Positions 1 through 7,414 of a stretch of DNA of 14,735 nt are shown here, in pieces; within the stretch, counting starts at the first letter, position 1; every line of letters begins with the position of its first letter. The notes beneath the pieces were generated by a model. The model was not told the DNA's origin, made no database searches, and saw only the letters and a program-made list of their open reading frames with translations. The DNA is from Dehalococcoidia bacterium (GTDB lineage Bacteria; Chloroflexota; Dehalococcoidia; E44-bin15). Location of the stretch: NCBI GenBank assembly GCA_030638665.1, contig DAOWEF010000052.1, positions 1-14,735 of the forward strand, given 5' to 3'. Both the position numbers and the translations under genes were made by a program.

Positions 1-1
1 C

Positions 2-280
2 GACTTCATCGAGGATAGTAGCGCCTTACCACCCCCCGACGCAGCCTCTCACCAGCGTCTTAAGGAGCAGATCGACGAGGTGCTTTTCACCCTCAATCCC
101 CGCGAGCGCCGGTTGCTGCAACTGAGATTCGGGCTCGAGGATGGTCGGAGCCGCACCCTGGAGGAGGTGGGTCGCGAGGTTGGGGTCACCAGAGAGCGCA
201 TTCGTCAGATCGAGGCCAAGGCGCTGAGGAAGCTACGCCATCCCAGCCGCTCCAAGAAGCTCAAGGATTACCTGGAATAA
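2..280 (+). CDS. rpoD: Primary sigma-70 factor, C-terminal end (partial)
   Basis: This is the 3' end of a sigma factor gene cut by the left edge. The reading frame is open from base 2 and ends at TAA 278-280, giving about 92 residues. It covers the end of region 3.2 and all of region 4. The segment [15 protein letters not shown] is region 4.1, and the helix-turn-helix [20 protein letters not shown] is region 4.2, which in this family contacts the -35 element. [18 protein letters not shown] is the typical tail of RpoD/SigA. The strong match to the housekeeping group favours a primary sigma factor, but a group 2 paralogue cannot be excluded without the N-terminal part. The next gene begins one base after the stop, so the two are probably co-transcribed. 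Confidence 0.93.
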   Translation, partial: DFIEDSSALPPPDAASHQRLKEQIDEVLFTLNPRERRLLQLRFGLEDGRSRTLEEVGREVGVTRERIRQIEAKALRKLRHPSRSKKLKDYLE

Positions 281-281
281 A

Positions 282-875
282 TTGAACAAAAACGTCATAA
301 GAACCTTTCTCCTCACCGTGGGCGCCATCTCCGCCGGTCTACTCCTTACTGCTGGCATCGGGGGCTATTTCATCACTGGTCCGGCACCGATAGATGATTG
401 GCCAAACTGGGTGAAGCCGACCGATGAAGCGGCTACAATTCTGGACTACAAGATCACGGTGCTCGAGCAGGAGATCGATGAAGCCGCTGTGGGAGAAGAG
501 TTGACCCTGAAGCTCACTGAGGAGGAGGCAACCTCAAAGCTGGACCGGCTCGCCAGGGATGGAGAGCTCTCCGTGGAGATGGAATACATCCAGGTCTACT
601 TCAGTGATGGGATCGTGCAGACTTTTGCCCGGGTCGATATGGGTATCGATGTGCAGGTGGCTATTGAGGCCAACATAGAGGTTGAAGATGGAAGGCCTGA
701 CATAACAATTAGGCACCTCAACCTCGGTAGAATTCCGATCCCCAAGGCACTAATCAACAGTGTGATGACTGCCCTAGAGCGCGCATTGGAGGAGCGATGG
801 GATGATCTTCATTTGGAGCTACAGGAGGTCGATATCGAGCACGGCGAGATCACTATCACGCTGGTAAAAAAGTAG
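282..875 (+). CDS. Hypothetical membrane-anchored protein
   Basis: The product is 197 residues and I do not recognise a named family with certainty. Residues 7-30 form one hydrophobic segment (LLTVGAISAGLLLTAGIGG) after a short basic N-terminus, suggesting a signal anchor with the rest outside the membrane. The remainder alternates acidic helical stretches and beta-rich segments (VEMEYIQVYFSDGIVQTFARVDM; DITIRHLNLGRIPIPKALI). This pattern loosely recalls YpmS/LppM-like extracytoplasmic domains, but that is only a resemblance. The proposed start is TTG at 282, one base after the sigma factor stop, with no convincing Shine-Dalgarno sequence, so translation may depend on coupling to the upstream gene. 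No later ATG keeps the membrane segment intact. It ends three bases from the stop of ffh on the other strand. Confidence 0.72.
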   Translation: MNKNVIRTFLLTVGAISAGLLLTAGIGGYFITGPAPIDDWPNWVKPTDEAATILDYKITVLEQEIDEAAVGEELTLKLTEEEATSKLDRLARDGELSVEMEYIQVYFSDGIVQTFARVDMGIDVQVAIEANIEVEDGRPDITIRHLNLGRIPIPKALINSVMTALERALEERWDDLHLELQEVDIEHGEITITLVKK

Positions 876-878
876 CCT

Positions 879-2198
879 TCATTGAAGCATCGACCTCAGG
901 CTTCTCCCCTGTGCCATCTGCTTCATTAGCTTTTGGGTCTGGCGGAACTGGTTCAGGAGTTGATTGATCTCCTGGGGCGTGGTGCCGCTGCCTTGGGCGA
1001 TGCGGCGCCTCCTGCTCCCATCGATAATCTCCGGGTTGTGCCGCTCCTGAGGGGTCATGGAGCGAATGATCGCCTCGATCTTTTCTAGTCTCCCCTCATC
1101 TACCGCGTCAGGTGCACGGTGGGCAATGGAGGAGAGCCCGGGGATCATATCCACCAATTGGCTTAAAGACCCCATCTGCTGCATCTCGTGGAGCTGCCCC
1201 AGAAAGTCCTCCAGATCGAGGGTGGCATGGCGCACCTTTTTCTCAAGTTTCTTTGCCCGTTCCTCATCAAAGGTTTTCTCAGCCCTTTCGACTAGGGTAA
1301 GCAGATCACCCATTCCCAGGATGCGCGATGCCAAACGGTCAGGGTAGAAGGTTTCCAGGGCATCCAATTTCTCACCGGTTCCGATAAACTTAACCGGCAC
1401 CCCGGTGACCGCTTTGATGGAGAGGGCCGCCCCACCCCGGGCATCGCCATCCATCTTGGTGAGGATGAGACCGCTGAGCCCCAATTTAGCATGGAACTCC
1501 TCAGCGGCACGCACCGCATCCTGGCCAGTCATCGCATCCACCACCAGAAGCACCTCATCGGGTTTGAGTTCCCGCTTGATCTCCGCCGCCTCCTTCATCA
1601 TGGCCTCATCGATGTGGAGACGCCCCCCGGTGTCGGCGATGACCCAAGTAGCGGCCAGCTCCCTGACACGCTTCAGGGCATGGGTGCAGACAGAGACAGG
1701 CTTTGCCGAGGTATCCTCACGATAAACGGGGATCTCGAGCTCGTTGCCCAGGGTAACAAGCTGCTCGATGGCGGCGGGTCGGCGAAGATCAGCGGCAACA
1801 AGCAGCGGTCGTTGTCCTGAGCCCTTCAGATGCAGCGCCAGCTTTGCTGCGGTAGTTGTTTTCCCCGAGCCCTGAAGCCCGACGAGCATGACTATCGTCG
1901 GGGGGCGGCTAGCCGATGCCAGGTGAGTGGGAGCTCCCCCCAAAATGGAGGTAAGCTCCTCATTAACGACCTTGATTACCTGCTGCGCCGGAGTAAGACT
2001 TTCCAGCACCTCGTTGCCCAGGGAGCGCTCCCGCAATGTGGCGATAAACTCCTTCACCACCTTAAAGTTAACATCAGCCTCCAGGAGCGCCAGCCTCACC
2101 TCCCGGAGCGCCTCATCGACATCCCTTTCGGTGAGCCGGCCCTTGCTCCCCAGCCGCTTAAAAACGCTCCCCAGCCTCTCCGATAAAACCTGGAACAT
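879..2198 (-). CDS. ffh: Signal recognition particle GTPase Ffh (SRP54)
   Basis: Ffh binds 4.5S/SRP RNA and the signal sequences of nascent membrane proteins, and with FtsY delivers ribosomes to the translocon. The 439 residues match the usual full length. The N domain occupies about 1-95 (with ALLEADVNFKVVKEF). The G domain shows G1 GLQGSGKTTT at 107-116, the DLRRPAAIEQL segment near 137, G3 at 189-193, TKMDGDARGG from 247 and GTGEKLDALE from 273. The methionine-rich M domain is about 300-439 with the RNA-binding motif SRRRRIAQGSG at 395-405. G3 reads DTGGR, where the family normally has DTAGR. The ATG at 2198-2196 is preceded by AGAGGTGA at good spacing, and a promoter lies just upstream. 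It is divergent from the MBL-fold nuclease gene. Confidence 0.97.
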   Translation of the reverse strand: MFQVLSERLGSVFKRLGSKGRLTERDVDEALREVRLALLEADVNFKVVKEFIATLRERSLGNEVLESLTPAQQVIKVVNEELTSILGGAPTHLASASRPPTIVMLVGLQGSGKTTTAAKLALHLKGSGQRPLLVAADLRRPAAIEQLVTLGNELEIPVYREDTSAKPVSVCTHALKRVRELAATWVIADTGGRLHIDEAMMKEAAEIKRELKPDEVLLVVDAMTGQDAVRAAEEFHAKLGLSGLILTKMDGDARGGAALSIKAVTGVPVKFIGTGEKLDALETFYPDRLASRILGMGDLLTLVERAEKTFDEERAKKLEKKVRHATLDLEDFLGQLHEMQQMGSLSQLVDMIPGLSSIAHRAPDAVDEGRLEKIEAIIRSMTPQERHNPEIIDGSRRRRIAQGSGTTPQEINQLLNQFRQTQKLMKQMAQGRSLRSMLQ

Positions 2199-2219
2199 GA
2201 GTCACCTCTGACCAGCACC

Positions 2220-2248
2220 ATTCTAATTGGCGTAGCGCTATTAATCAA
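2220..2248 (-). promoter_or_regulatory. Sigma-70-type promoter of ffh
   Basis: Read on the minus strand, a -35 box TTGATT (2248-2243) and a -10 box TAGAAT (2225-2220) are separated by exactly 17 bases. Transcription would begin near 2213, leaving a very short leader that holds the AGAGGTGA ribosome site of ffh. Confidence 0.7.
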
Positions 2249-2270
2249 GCTATAAGCCCCTGGCTCGGTT

Positions 2271-2280
2271 ATGCTAGAAT
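2271..2280 (+). promoter_or_regulatory. Extended -10 promoter candidate for the MBL-fold nuclease gene
   Basis: ATGCTAGAAT contains TG one base before TAGAAT (2275-2280), an extended -10 arrangement about 27 bases upstream of the ATG at 2307. No good -35 box lies 17 bases upstream. An alternative pair, TTGGCG (2227-2232) and TATAAG (2251-2256), is also possible. Confidence 0.4.
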
Positions 2281-2306
2281 AGAGACAGTTACTGGCGGGG
2301 GTTATT

Positions 2307-3797
2307 ATGACTTCGCTCACCTTTCATGGCGGGGTAGGGGAAATCGGCGGCAACAAGATCCTCCTGGAGGATGGGGGTAAACGGATCTGGCTTGACTTCG
2401 GCATGAGCTTTAAACAGTCGGGCTTGTATTTTGATGAATTCCTCCAGCCCAAAAAATATAACGGGGTGGTCGATTTCCTGGAGCTGGGCCTACTGCCCTG
2501 TGTGACCGATATGGCAGGCTTCTACCGGCAAGATTATTTGTCCCACGCTGACATGCCGACCTCGCCCGACGCCGCCTACGATGGGGTTTTCTTGAGCCAC
2601 GCCCATGCCGACCATGCCAACTATATACACTTTCTGCGCTCGGATATCCCAATCCACGCCTCTGAGGTAACGAAACGCATCCTGGCATCCACGGAGGACA
2701 CCTCCAGTAGCGGGTTCAACGAATTCCTAAACTTCAAGGAAACCTTTACGCTGAGGCCAAAAAAAACGGGTGAAGGTATGATGAAACCCAAGAGCGAAGA
2801 GACGAAAGTGGCACGAGATTTCCGAGCGTTCGCCGTGGATGAGCGGGTTGCCATCGGCGATTTGACGGTGGAGGCAGTGGCGGTAAACCATTCCATCCCC
2901 GGGTCGCTGGGTTTCCTCGTCCACACACCACAGGGGGTGATCGCCTATACCGGTGATATCAGGTTCCACGGCTATGGTGGCTCTCTGACGAGAGATTTCG
3001 TAAAGCGCGCCGCTGAGGCCCAGCCCATCGCCCTCATCTGCGAGGGGACACGCGTTAAAAAAGATGCGGATGAAACTGAAAGCCTAACTGAGCAGGATGT
3101 TCAGGAGAGGGTGGCGAAAGTGGTGAACCAGACAAAGAACCTGGTCATCGCCAACTATCCGTGGAAGGACATCGAGCGGGTGAGGAGCTTCTACGAGGTG
3201 GCTAAGATGACCGGACGAAAGCTGTCGCTCAGCCTGAAACAGGCATATTTATTGAGACAACTGGAGGGCACCGATGCCGCCGCGCCTTCCCTGGGCGATG
3301 GTAACATCGTTATCTACATCGATAGGAAAAACTGGGGGTTAATCAACAAGCCTCACTATCCGCAAAACATAGTCGAGCAGGATTACAGCACCTGGGAGCG
3401 GGAGTTTTTAAGCTATCCCAACAGGGTCACCTGCGATGATATCCACCGCCACCAGAGCGATTTCATCGTCAGGATCGATTTCTTCGACCTCACTGACCTG
3501 ATAAACATCCGGCCGGATGACGGCTCGTGCTACATCCGCTCGATCACCGAGCCCTTCGATGAGGAGGGGGGAATTGAACTCGAAAGGGTGGAGAACTGGC
3601 TGAAGCACTTTGGCCTTTATCCCTATGTGCAGGTTCACGCCTCCGGCCACGCCTCGGGCCCGGAGATAAAAAGGCTGATCGAGGAGATAAACCCGAAGCT
3701 GGTCTTCCCCATTCATACGGAGCACCCGGAGCTTTTCGTTGCTCCGCCCGGTACGAGGGTCGAGATACCACAGGTAGGTAAAAGCTATCGCTTATAA
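2307..3797 (+). CDS. RNase J-like metallo-beta-lactamase-fold nuclease
   Basis: The 496-residue product is a metal-dependent hydrolase of the RNase J/CPSF branch of the MBL fold, so a nuclease acting on RNA or single-stranded DNA is likely. The metal site is visible: SHAHADH at 97-103, H195 in AVNHSIPGS, and D217 in AYTGDIRFHG. The C-terminal part has HASGHASGPEI (444-454) and FPIHTEHPELF (467-477), which match the RNase J motifs containing HxSGH and PxHxE. It is shorter than typical RNase J (about 550) and has a distinctive insertion around residues 35-95, so I regard it as a separate orphan lineage, not the standard RNase J. The start is an ATG with a modest G-rich upstream site. A Rad50/SbcC-like ATPase gene follows 42 bases later on the same strand, suggesting a shared pathway. 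Confidence 0.88.
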   Translation: MTSLTFHGGVGEIGGNKILLEDGGKRIWLDFGMSFKQSGLYFDEFLQPKKYNGVVDFLELGLLPCVTDMAGFYRQDYLSHADMPTSPDAAYDGVFLSHAHADHANYIHFLRSDIPIHASEVTKRILASTEDTSSSGFNEFLNFKETFTLRPKKTGEGMMKPKSEETKVARDFRAFAVDERVAIGDLTVEAVAVNHSIPGSLGFLVHTPQGVIAYTGDIRFHGYGGSLTRDFVKRAAEAQPIALICEGTRVKKDADETESLTEQDVQERVAKVVNQTKNLVIANYPWKDIERVRSFYEVAKMTGRKLSLSLKQAYLLRQLEGTDAAAPSLGDGNIVIYIDRKNWGLINKPHYPQNIVEQDYSTWEREFLSYPNRVTCDDIHRHQSDFIVRIDFFDLTDLINIRPDDGSCYIRSITEPFDEEGGIELERVENWLKHFGLYPYVQVHASGHASGPEIKRLIEEINPKLVFPIHTEHPELFVAPPGTRVEIPQVGKSYRL

Positions 3798-3839
3798 TGT
3801 AAATTCTTTTAGTAACACCGACCTTAGAGGAGACAAAAC

Positions 3840-5975
3840 ATGATCCCCATTAGACTTGCGCTCCGAAACTTCATGTGCTATCGGGAAGGGGAGCTCTCCT
3901 TCGAAGGGCTTCATGTGGCCTGTCTTTGCGGCGACAACGGCAATGGGAAGTCGGCACTCCTCGATGCGATGACCTGGGCGCTCTGGGGGAAGGCGCGGGC
4001 AAAAACCGATGACGAGCTGATCCACCTGGGAAGAACGGAGATGGAGGTGGAGTTCGAGTTCGCTATTCTGCAAAAAGGCCAGCAGCGCTATAGGGTAATC
4101 CGCAAGCGGACGAAACCAAGGGCAAACCGAGCGGGGCATCCCCTTCTCGACCTTCAGATAGCCTCAGACCAGGGCTTTAGGTCGATCGCTGGAAACTCTA
4201 TTCGAGAGACGGAGCAGAAGATCATCGAAATCCTGCATATGGACTACGATACCTTCATCAACAGCGTATTCCTGCTCCAGGGCCGCGCCGACGAGTTCAC
4301 CAAAAAGGAGCCGTATAAACGTAAGGAAATCCTGGGCAACATCCTGGGCCTGTCCCGCTACGATGAGCTGGAGAAACTGGCGAAAAACTACGCCAGGCAG
4401 AGGGAGGCACAGGGAAACGTCCTGCGGAGTGAAATCGAGCGTACAAAAGCTGAACTGGCGAATAAAGCGGAGTACGAGACTCAGCTCCGCGAGGTAGGAG
4501 AGGCGATCGCCGAAGTAGAAAAGGAGCGGAGGGGGTGGGAGGATAAGGTCAGCGCCCTGGCAAAGCAAAAGAACGAACTCGATTTAAAGAAAGAACAACA
4601 GGGGGAGATAGAGGGTCGCATCAAACAGGCAGGGGAAGCGATAAGCTCTTTCGAGAATCAGGTTCGAGATCACCGCCAGCGGGTGGAAAAGTACGAAAAA
4701 GTGCTCGCGGACTATGAGGAGGAGCTGGCCAAAGCCCAGGCTCACCTCGATGAGCTGGCCAAGCAGGAAAGCGAGTTAGGAGGGCGGAGGGGGGAGTATG
4801 AAAATACCTCTAATCGAATCCACCATCTCACCTCCATGAATGCCCGCTTAAAGGAAGAGATGAAGGAACTCAAAGAGAAGCTCGACATGCTGTCCCAGGA
4901 GGAGGCGAGATGCCCCTTGTGCGGCACAGAACTGGGAACAGAGGGGCGAGAGAGGATTATGTCAAACTACGAAGCTCAGGGACAGGAGAAGAAAGAGCTC
5001 TTTCGTGCCAATGAGGATGAAGCGAGAGGATTGGAAACGGAGGCAAACGCCCTGAAGCGGGATATAAGCGAACTGGAGCGGACGATAAAGGAGGGGCGGG
5101 CTCAGTGGGAGCGGCGGGCAGAGACCCTGGAGAAGGACCACATTGAGGCAGAAAGCTCCCTGCCTAAGGAACAGAAAGCATTAGCCAAAGCTGAGGAGGA
5201 CCTGGCGCGCTGGCGCTCCATCCTCGAGGCAGATACCCAACGGCGGGATTCCCTTAACGCGGAGCTTTCCATCCTCCCCGAGCTGGAAGCCAGCCTGAGC
5301 ACGGCGCAGCATGCCCTCGATGAGCTAACGCGGCGGCAGGCACATAGTCGTCAGATATTGGGAGCGGTCCAGGAGAAACTGGAGCGCTGTGCCTCCCTGG
5401 AGCAGAGCAGAGGGGAGAAGATGGCCGAGCTAGAGAATGTCTCCAAGGAAGAGAAGATATACGAAGAGCTGGCCGCTGCCTTTGGCAAGAAGGGGATTCA
5501 GGCGCTCATCATCGATACGGCGCTCCCTGAGATCGAGGAGGAGGCCAACAGGTTGCTTGCCCGGATGACCGATAACCGGATGAATGTGAAAATGGAAACG
5601 CAGCGAGCTTACAAGACCAAGAAGGAAGAGACTGTGGAAACCCTCGATATAAACATATCGGACGAATTGGGCACACGCCGCTATGAGATGTATAGCGGTG
5701 GTGAAGCGTTTCGCATCGACTTCGCGCTGCGCATCGCCCTTTCAAAACTCCTGGCACGCCGCGCTGGCGCACCCCTGCCTACGCTGATCATCGATGAGGG
5801 GTTTGGCTCCCAGGACTCCAGCGGCCGGGAGCGGCTGGTGGAGGCAATAAACTCGATTCAGGACGACTTTGAGAAGATTTTAGTCATCACCCACATCGAG
5901 GAGCTCAAGGACGCCTTCCCGGTGCGCATCGAGGTGACCAAGACGGCGGAGGGCTCGATGATCGAGGTGAGCTAG
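3840..5975 (+). CDS. Rad50/SbcC-like ATPase with zinc hook
   Basis: The 711-residue protein has the split-ATPase layout of the SMC/Rad50/SbcC group, whose members bridge and process DNA ends together with a nuclease. The N-terminal head has Walker A GDNGNGKS at 31-38 and a Q-loop glutamine at 147 (FLLQGRADEF). Residues about 175-560 are charged heptad-rich coiled coil interrupted by a zinc-hook CPLC at 358-361. The C-terminal head has the signature YSGGE at 618-622, Walker B LIIDE at 649-653, a D-loop (GFGSQD) and the H-loop histidine at 685 (VITHIEE). It is much shorter than E. coli SbcC (over 1,000 residues). The ATG is preceded by AGAGGAG at good spacing. No Mre11/SbcD gene is adjacent. 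The upstream neighbour is instead an MBL-fold nuclease. Confidence 0.93.
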   Translation: MIPIRLALRNFMCYREGELSFEGLHVACLCGDNGNGKSALLDAMTWALWGKARAKTDDELIHLGRTEMEVEFEFAILQKGQQRYRVIRKRTKPRANRAGHPLLDLQIASDQGFRSIAGNSIRETEQKIIEILHMDYDTFINSVFLLQGRADEFTKKEPYKRKEILGNILGLSRYDELEKLAKNYARQREAQGNVLRSEIERTKAELANKAEYETQLREVGEAIAEVEKERRGWEDKVSALAKQKNELDLKKEQQGEIEGRIKQAGEAISSFENQVRDHRQRVEKYEKVLADYEEELAKAQAHLDELAKQESELGGRRGEYENTSNRIHHLTSMNARLKEEMKELKEKLDMLSQEEARCPLCGTELGTEGRERIMSNYEAQGQEKKELFRANEDEARGLETEANALKRDISELERTIKEGRAQWERRAETLEKDHIEAESSLPKEQKALAKAEEDLARWRSILEADTQRRDSLNAELSILPELEASLSTAQHALDELTRRQAHSRQILGAVQEKLERCASLEQSRGEKMAELENVSKEEKIYEELAAAFGKKGIQALIIDTALPEIEEEANRLLARMTDNRMNVKMETQRAYKTKKEETVETLDINISDELGTRRYEMYSGGEAFRIDFALRIALSKLLARRAGAPLPTLIIDEGFGSQDSSGRERLVEAINSIQDDFEKILVITHIEELKDAFPVRIEVTKTAEGSMIEVS

Positions 5976-6012
5976 AGATTGACAAGAGGGCAGTTTTGGG
6001 CTTAATCTTGGC

Positions 6013-6018
6013 TACAAT
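6013..6018 (+). promoter_or_regulatory. Possible -10 box for the GyrI-like gene
   Basis: TACAAT lies 17 bases before the ATG at 6036. A consensus TTGACA occurs at 5979-5984, but the 28-base gap is too long for a standard promoter, so the pair is not accepted and the -10 remains tentative. The gene has its own strong ribosome site, GAGGAGG at about 6024-6030. Confidence 0.25.
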
Positions 6019-6035
6019 GCTCTGAGGAGGGTTAA

Positions 6036-6512
6036 ATGGCAATCGAAGTAACGGTTAAAAAAACAGAGCCGATGACGGTGGCCTTCGTCTCAATGAAGGG
6101 GCCATACAGCCTGATAGGTGAGACCTTTGGCAAGCTCTACGGCCTGATCGGGGAGAAAGGCTATGTGCCCGCTGGCCCGCCGGTGGGGGTCTATTTCAAC
6201 GCCCCGGGACAGGTTCCCGACGAGGAACTGTTATGGGAACTGCGCAGCCCCATAGCCGGGGATGTGGCCCCAGGCGGCCCCGATGAGCGTGGCCTTGGCA
6301 TTAAAAAGGTGGAAGCTACCGAGGTGGCTGCCACGATGCATAAGGGGCCTTATGATCAGGCAGGGGCTACTTATAGCGCGCTTGCGGGATGGATCGCGGA
6401 GAACGGATACGAGATTGTGGGTCCTTCGGAGGAAGTCTACCTCAGCGACCCGGGGAAGACCGCGCCTGAGGAGCTGCTCACCGAGATCCGCTTCCCGGTG
6501 AAGAAGCGATAG
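6036..6512 (+). CDS. GyrI-like small-molecule binding domain protein
   Basis: The 158-residue cytosolic protein looks like a stand-alone GyrI-like (AraC effector-binding, SHS2-type) domain. An internal duplication is plain: KGPYSLIGETFGKLYGLIGE (from about 20) and KGPYDQAGATYSALAGWIAE (from about 98). Each is followed by a GY..GP...VY...P pattern and a closing strand ending ELRSP or EIRFPV. The glutamate in TEIRFPV corresponds to the ligand-contacting acid seen in this fold. No DNA-binding domain is attached, so it is probably a ligand-binding or hydrolase-type member, not a regulator in itself. The ATG has the ribosome site GAGGAGG six bases upstream. A hairpin with a T-run follows the stop, so the gene ends its transcript here. 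The natural ligand cannot be told from sequence. Confidence 0.82.
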   Translation: MAIEVTVKKTEPMTVAFVSMKGPYSLIGETFGKLYGLIGEKGYVPAGPPVGVYFNAPGQVPDEELLWELRSPIAGDVAPGGPDERGLGIKKVEATEVAATMHKGPYDQAGATYSALAGWIAENGYEIVGPSEEVYLSDPGKTAPEELLTEIRFPVKKR

Positions 6513-6519
6513 AGGGCTG

Positions 6520-6554
6520 GGGCTTCACGGAGTGAGCCACAAAGCCCGTTTTAT
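6520..6554 (+). terminator. Rho-independent terminator after the GyrI-like gene
   Basis: GGGCTT (6520-6525) can pair with AAGCCC (6542-6547), and TCAC/GTGA pair inside it. The run GTTTTAT follows directly. Bases about 6529-6548 also resemble the right part of the repeat copy at 7877-7998 (GAGTGAGCC followed by CCCGT), so this may be a captured end of the same repeat family. Confidence 0.5.
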
Positions 6555-6764
6555 ATTCCCTGAGCTCAGTCAAGGTCGAGCACCGCAAGGAAATGAGGTG
6601 TGGAGAAGTTGATGAACGTAGCCAGAAGAAATCATACATAGTACCTATGATAAACGTAGTAGCCGGACCGCCATGACTTCCATCCAGAGCAGCGGCACCA
6701 CCATTGAGACTCTTTGTAGCACCCCCTTCCATGGCTCGAAAACATTGAATCCGAACATAATTGA

Positions 6765-6860
6765 ATATAACAGCCATATGGACGAACTCTGGTTTCGCTT
6801 AATCTGATTTACAGCCCCAGCGCCTAGCTTTGCGAAGTGTGAAGCATTCAGTAAAGCGAA
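6765..6860. repeat. Intergenic palindromic repeat, copy A
   Basis: This copy lies downstream of the DUF4870 gene. It shares AACAGCCATAT, TTCGC..AATC, AGCCCC, a core GCTTTGCGAAGT (6827-6838) and GAAGCATTCAG, in that order and spacing, with the copy at 7877-7998. The core departs at two bases from the perfect palindrome GCTTCGCGAAGC seen in the other copies. Confidence 0.72.
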
Positions 6861-6889
6861 GGGAGGCAGACATCAAGTATCCGCCTCCC
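6861..6889 (-). terminator. Hairpin, probable terminator of the DUF4870 gene
   Basis: GGGAGGC (6861-6867) pairs perfectly with GCCTCCC (6883-6889), leaving a 15-base loop. On the minus strand it lies about 40 bases past the DUF4870 stop and is followed by TTCGCTTTACT, which is only moderately T-rich. Confidence 0.4.
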
Positions 6890-6929
6890 CCTCCATTATT
6901 GTAGTGACGCCGATGCCGAGTGGTTAAAC

Positions 6930-7289
6930 CTATCGCTTTGCCGAATATTTCTCGGCCAATTCACCGGCAACCGGCAGCTTGTAGCGCTCCCCCTGATAGG
7001 CCTTCACCATGAGTATGATCCACAGCACAAAGGCAGCGATTGATATGAGCGATGCGACTACCATAAATAGAATCCCAACGTAGGGAATCCAATAGAAGAC
7101 CCACATAATGATCATAGCCACGTGTAAGGCACCGAATACAATGATGGACTGCATGGCGTGGAAGCGGACAAACTCGTCATCCTTCTCTATCAGGAAAAAC
7201 ACCAACCCGGTTACCCACCCCAGCACATAACACAGCAGTCCGGCAATATTAGGCTCAATGCCTGTACCACTCTTCTTCTCTTCGCTCAT
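6930..7289 (-). CDS. DUF4870-type small membrane protein
   Basis: The 119-residue protein has three hydrophobic segments at about 14-34, 46-67 and 70-95, and a short charged C-terminal tail, so it is an integral membrane protein. The signature between segments one and two, EFVRFHAMQS (39-48), and the overall length match DUF4870 (Tic20-like) proteins, a widespread family without an established function. The ATG at 7289-7287 has AGGGGGTGA just upstream and a strong extended -10 promoter at 7314-7322, so it forms its own transcription unit. On the coding strand the stop codon TAG runs directly into GTTTAAC, which fits the RYYYAAC pattern of integron inverse core sites. The gene lies between repeat copies at 6765-6860 and 7325-7366. 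Confidence 0.85.
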   Translation of the reverse strand: MSEEKKSGTGIEPNIAGLLCYVLGWVTGLVFFLIEKDDEFVRFHAMQSIIVFGALHVAMIIMWVFYWIPYVGILFMVVASLISIAAFVLWIILMVKAYQGERYKLPVAGELAEKYSAKR

Positions 7290-7313
7290 TCTTCACCCCC
7301 TTTCGTAATCTCA

Positions 7314-7322
7314 ATTATACCA
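7314..7322 (-). promoter_or_regulatory. Extended -10 promoter of the DUF4870 gene
   Basis: On the minus strand the sequence reads TGGTATAAT, a perfect extended -10 element, about 25 bases before the ATG at 7289. No good -35 box is present, as is common for extended -10 promoters. It abuts repeat copy B, so the repeat and the promoter may have moved together. Confidence 0.65.
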
Positions 7323-7324
7323 CT

Positions 7325-7366
7325 TTTACAGCCCCTCTTCTTAGCTTCGCGAAGCGAAACGCAAAC
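7325..7366. repeat. Intergenic palindromic repeat, copy B (short)
   Basis: TTTACAGCCCC (7325-7335) and CTTAGCTTCGCGAAGCG match copy A in order and spacing. The core GCTTCGCGAAGC (7344-7355) is a perfect 12-base palindrome. The copy lacks the left AACAGCCATAT end and is shorter than copies A and C. Confidence 0.68.
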
Positions 7367-7368
7367 AC

Positions 7369-7387
7369 GCTGTTATGTGCCGTTGCA
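7369..7387. repeat. Left member of inverted repeats flanking the thioesterase gene
   Basis: This 19-base stretch (begins GCTGTTATG, ends GTTGCA) matches 15 of 19 bases of the reverse complement of 7868-7886, and all four differences are transitions. The two copies bracket the AT-richer thioesterase gene as a unit of about 518 bases. Confidence 0.5.
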
Positions 7388-7392
7388 AGTGT

Positions 7393-7414
7393 AAAAATCA
7401 TGGAGCATTGCTCC
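7393..7414 (-). terminator. Compact terminator overlapping the thioesterase 3' end
   Basis: On the minus strand GGAGC-AAT-GCTCC (7414-7402) forms a perfect five-pair hairpin, followed by ATGA and TTTTT. The hairpin lies inside the last codons of the thioesterase gene and the T-run directly follows its stop. Confidence 0.5.

Larger units (their letters stand above)
6513..6929. other. Non-coding stretch with repeat and hairpins
   Basis: No convincing gene lies between the GyrI-like and DUF4870 genes. The stretch holds the terminator at 6520-6554, a full repeat copy (6765-6860) and a GC-rich hairpin (6861-6889). A minus-strand open frame (6478-6777) overlaps the GyrI-like 3' end, has low-complexity Gly/Ser/Ala-rich translation and matches no family I know. 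Bases about 6560-6760 show no recognised signal and may be decayed coding sequence. Confidence 0.6.

Noticed and set aside
5979..6018. TTGACA and TACAAT as one promoter for the GyrI-like gene
   Set aside because: The spacing is 28 bases, too long for a sigma-70-type promoter.
6478..6777. A 99-codon minus-strand open frame
   Set aside because: It overlaps the 3' end of the GyrI-like gene and a terminator hairpin, has low-complexity translation with no family resemblance, and its start lies in repeat copy A.
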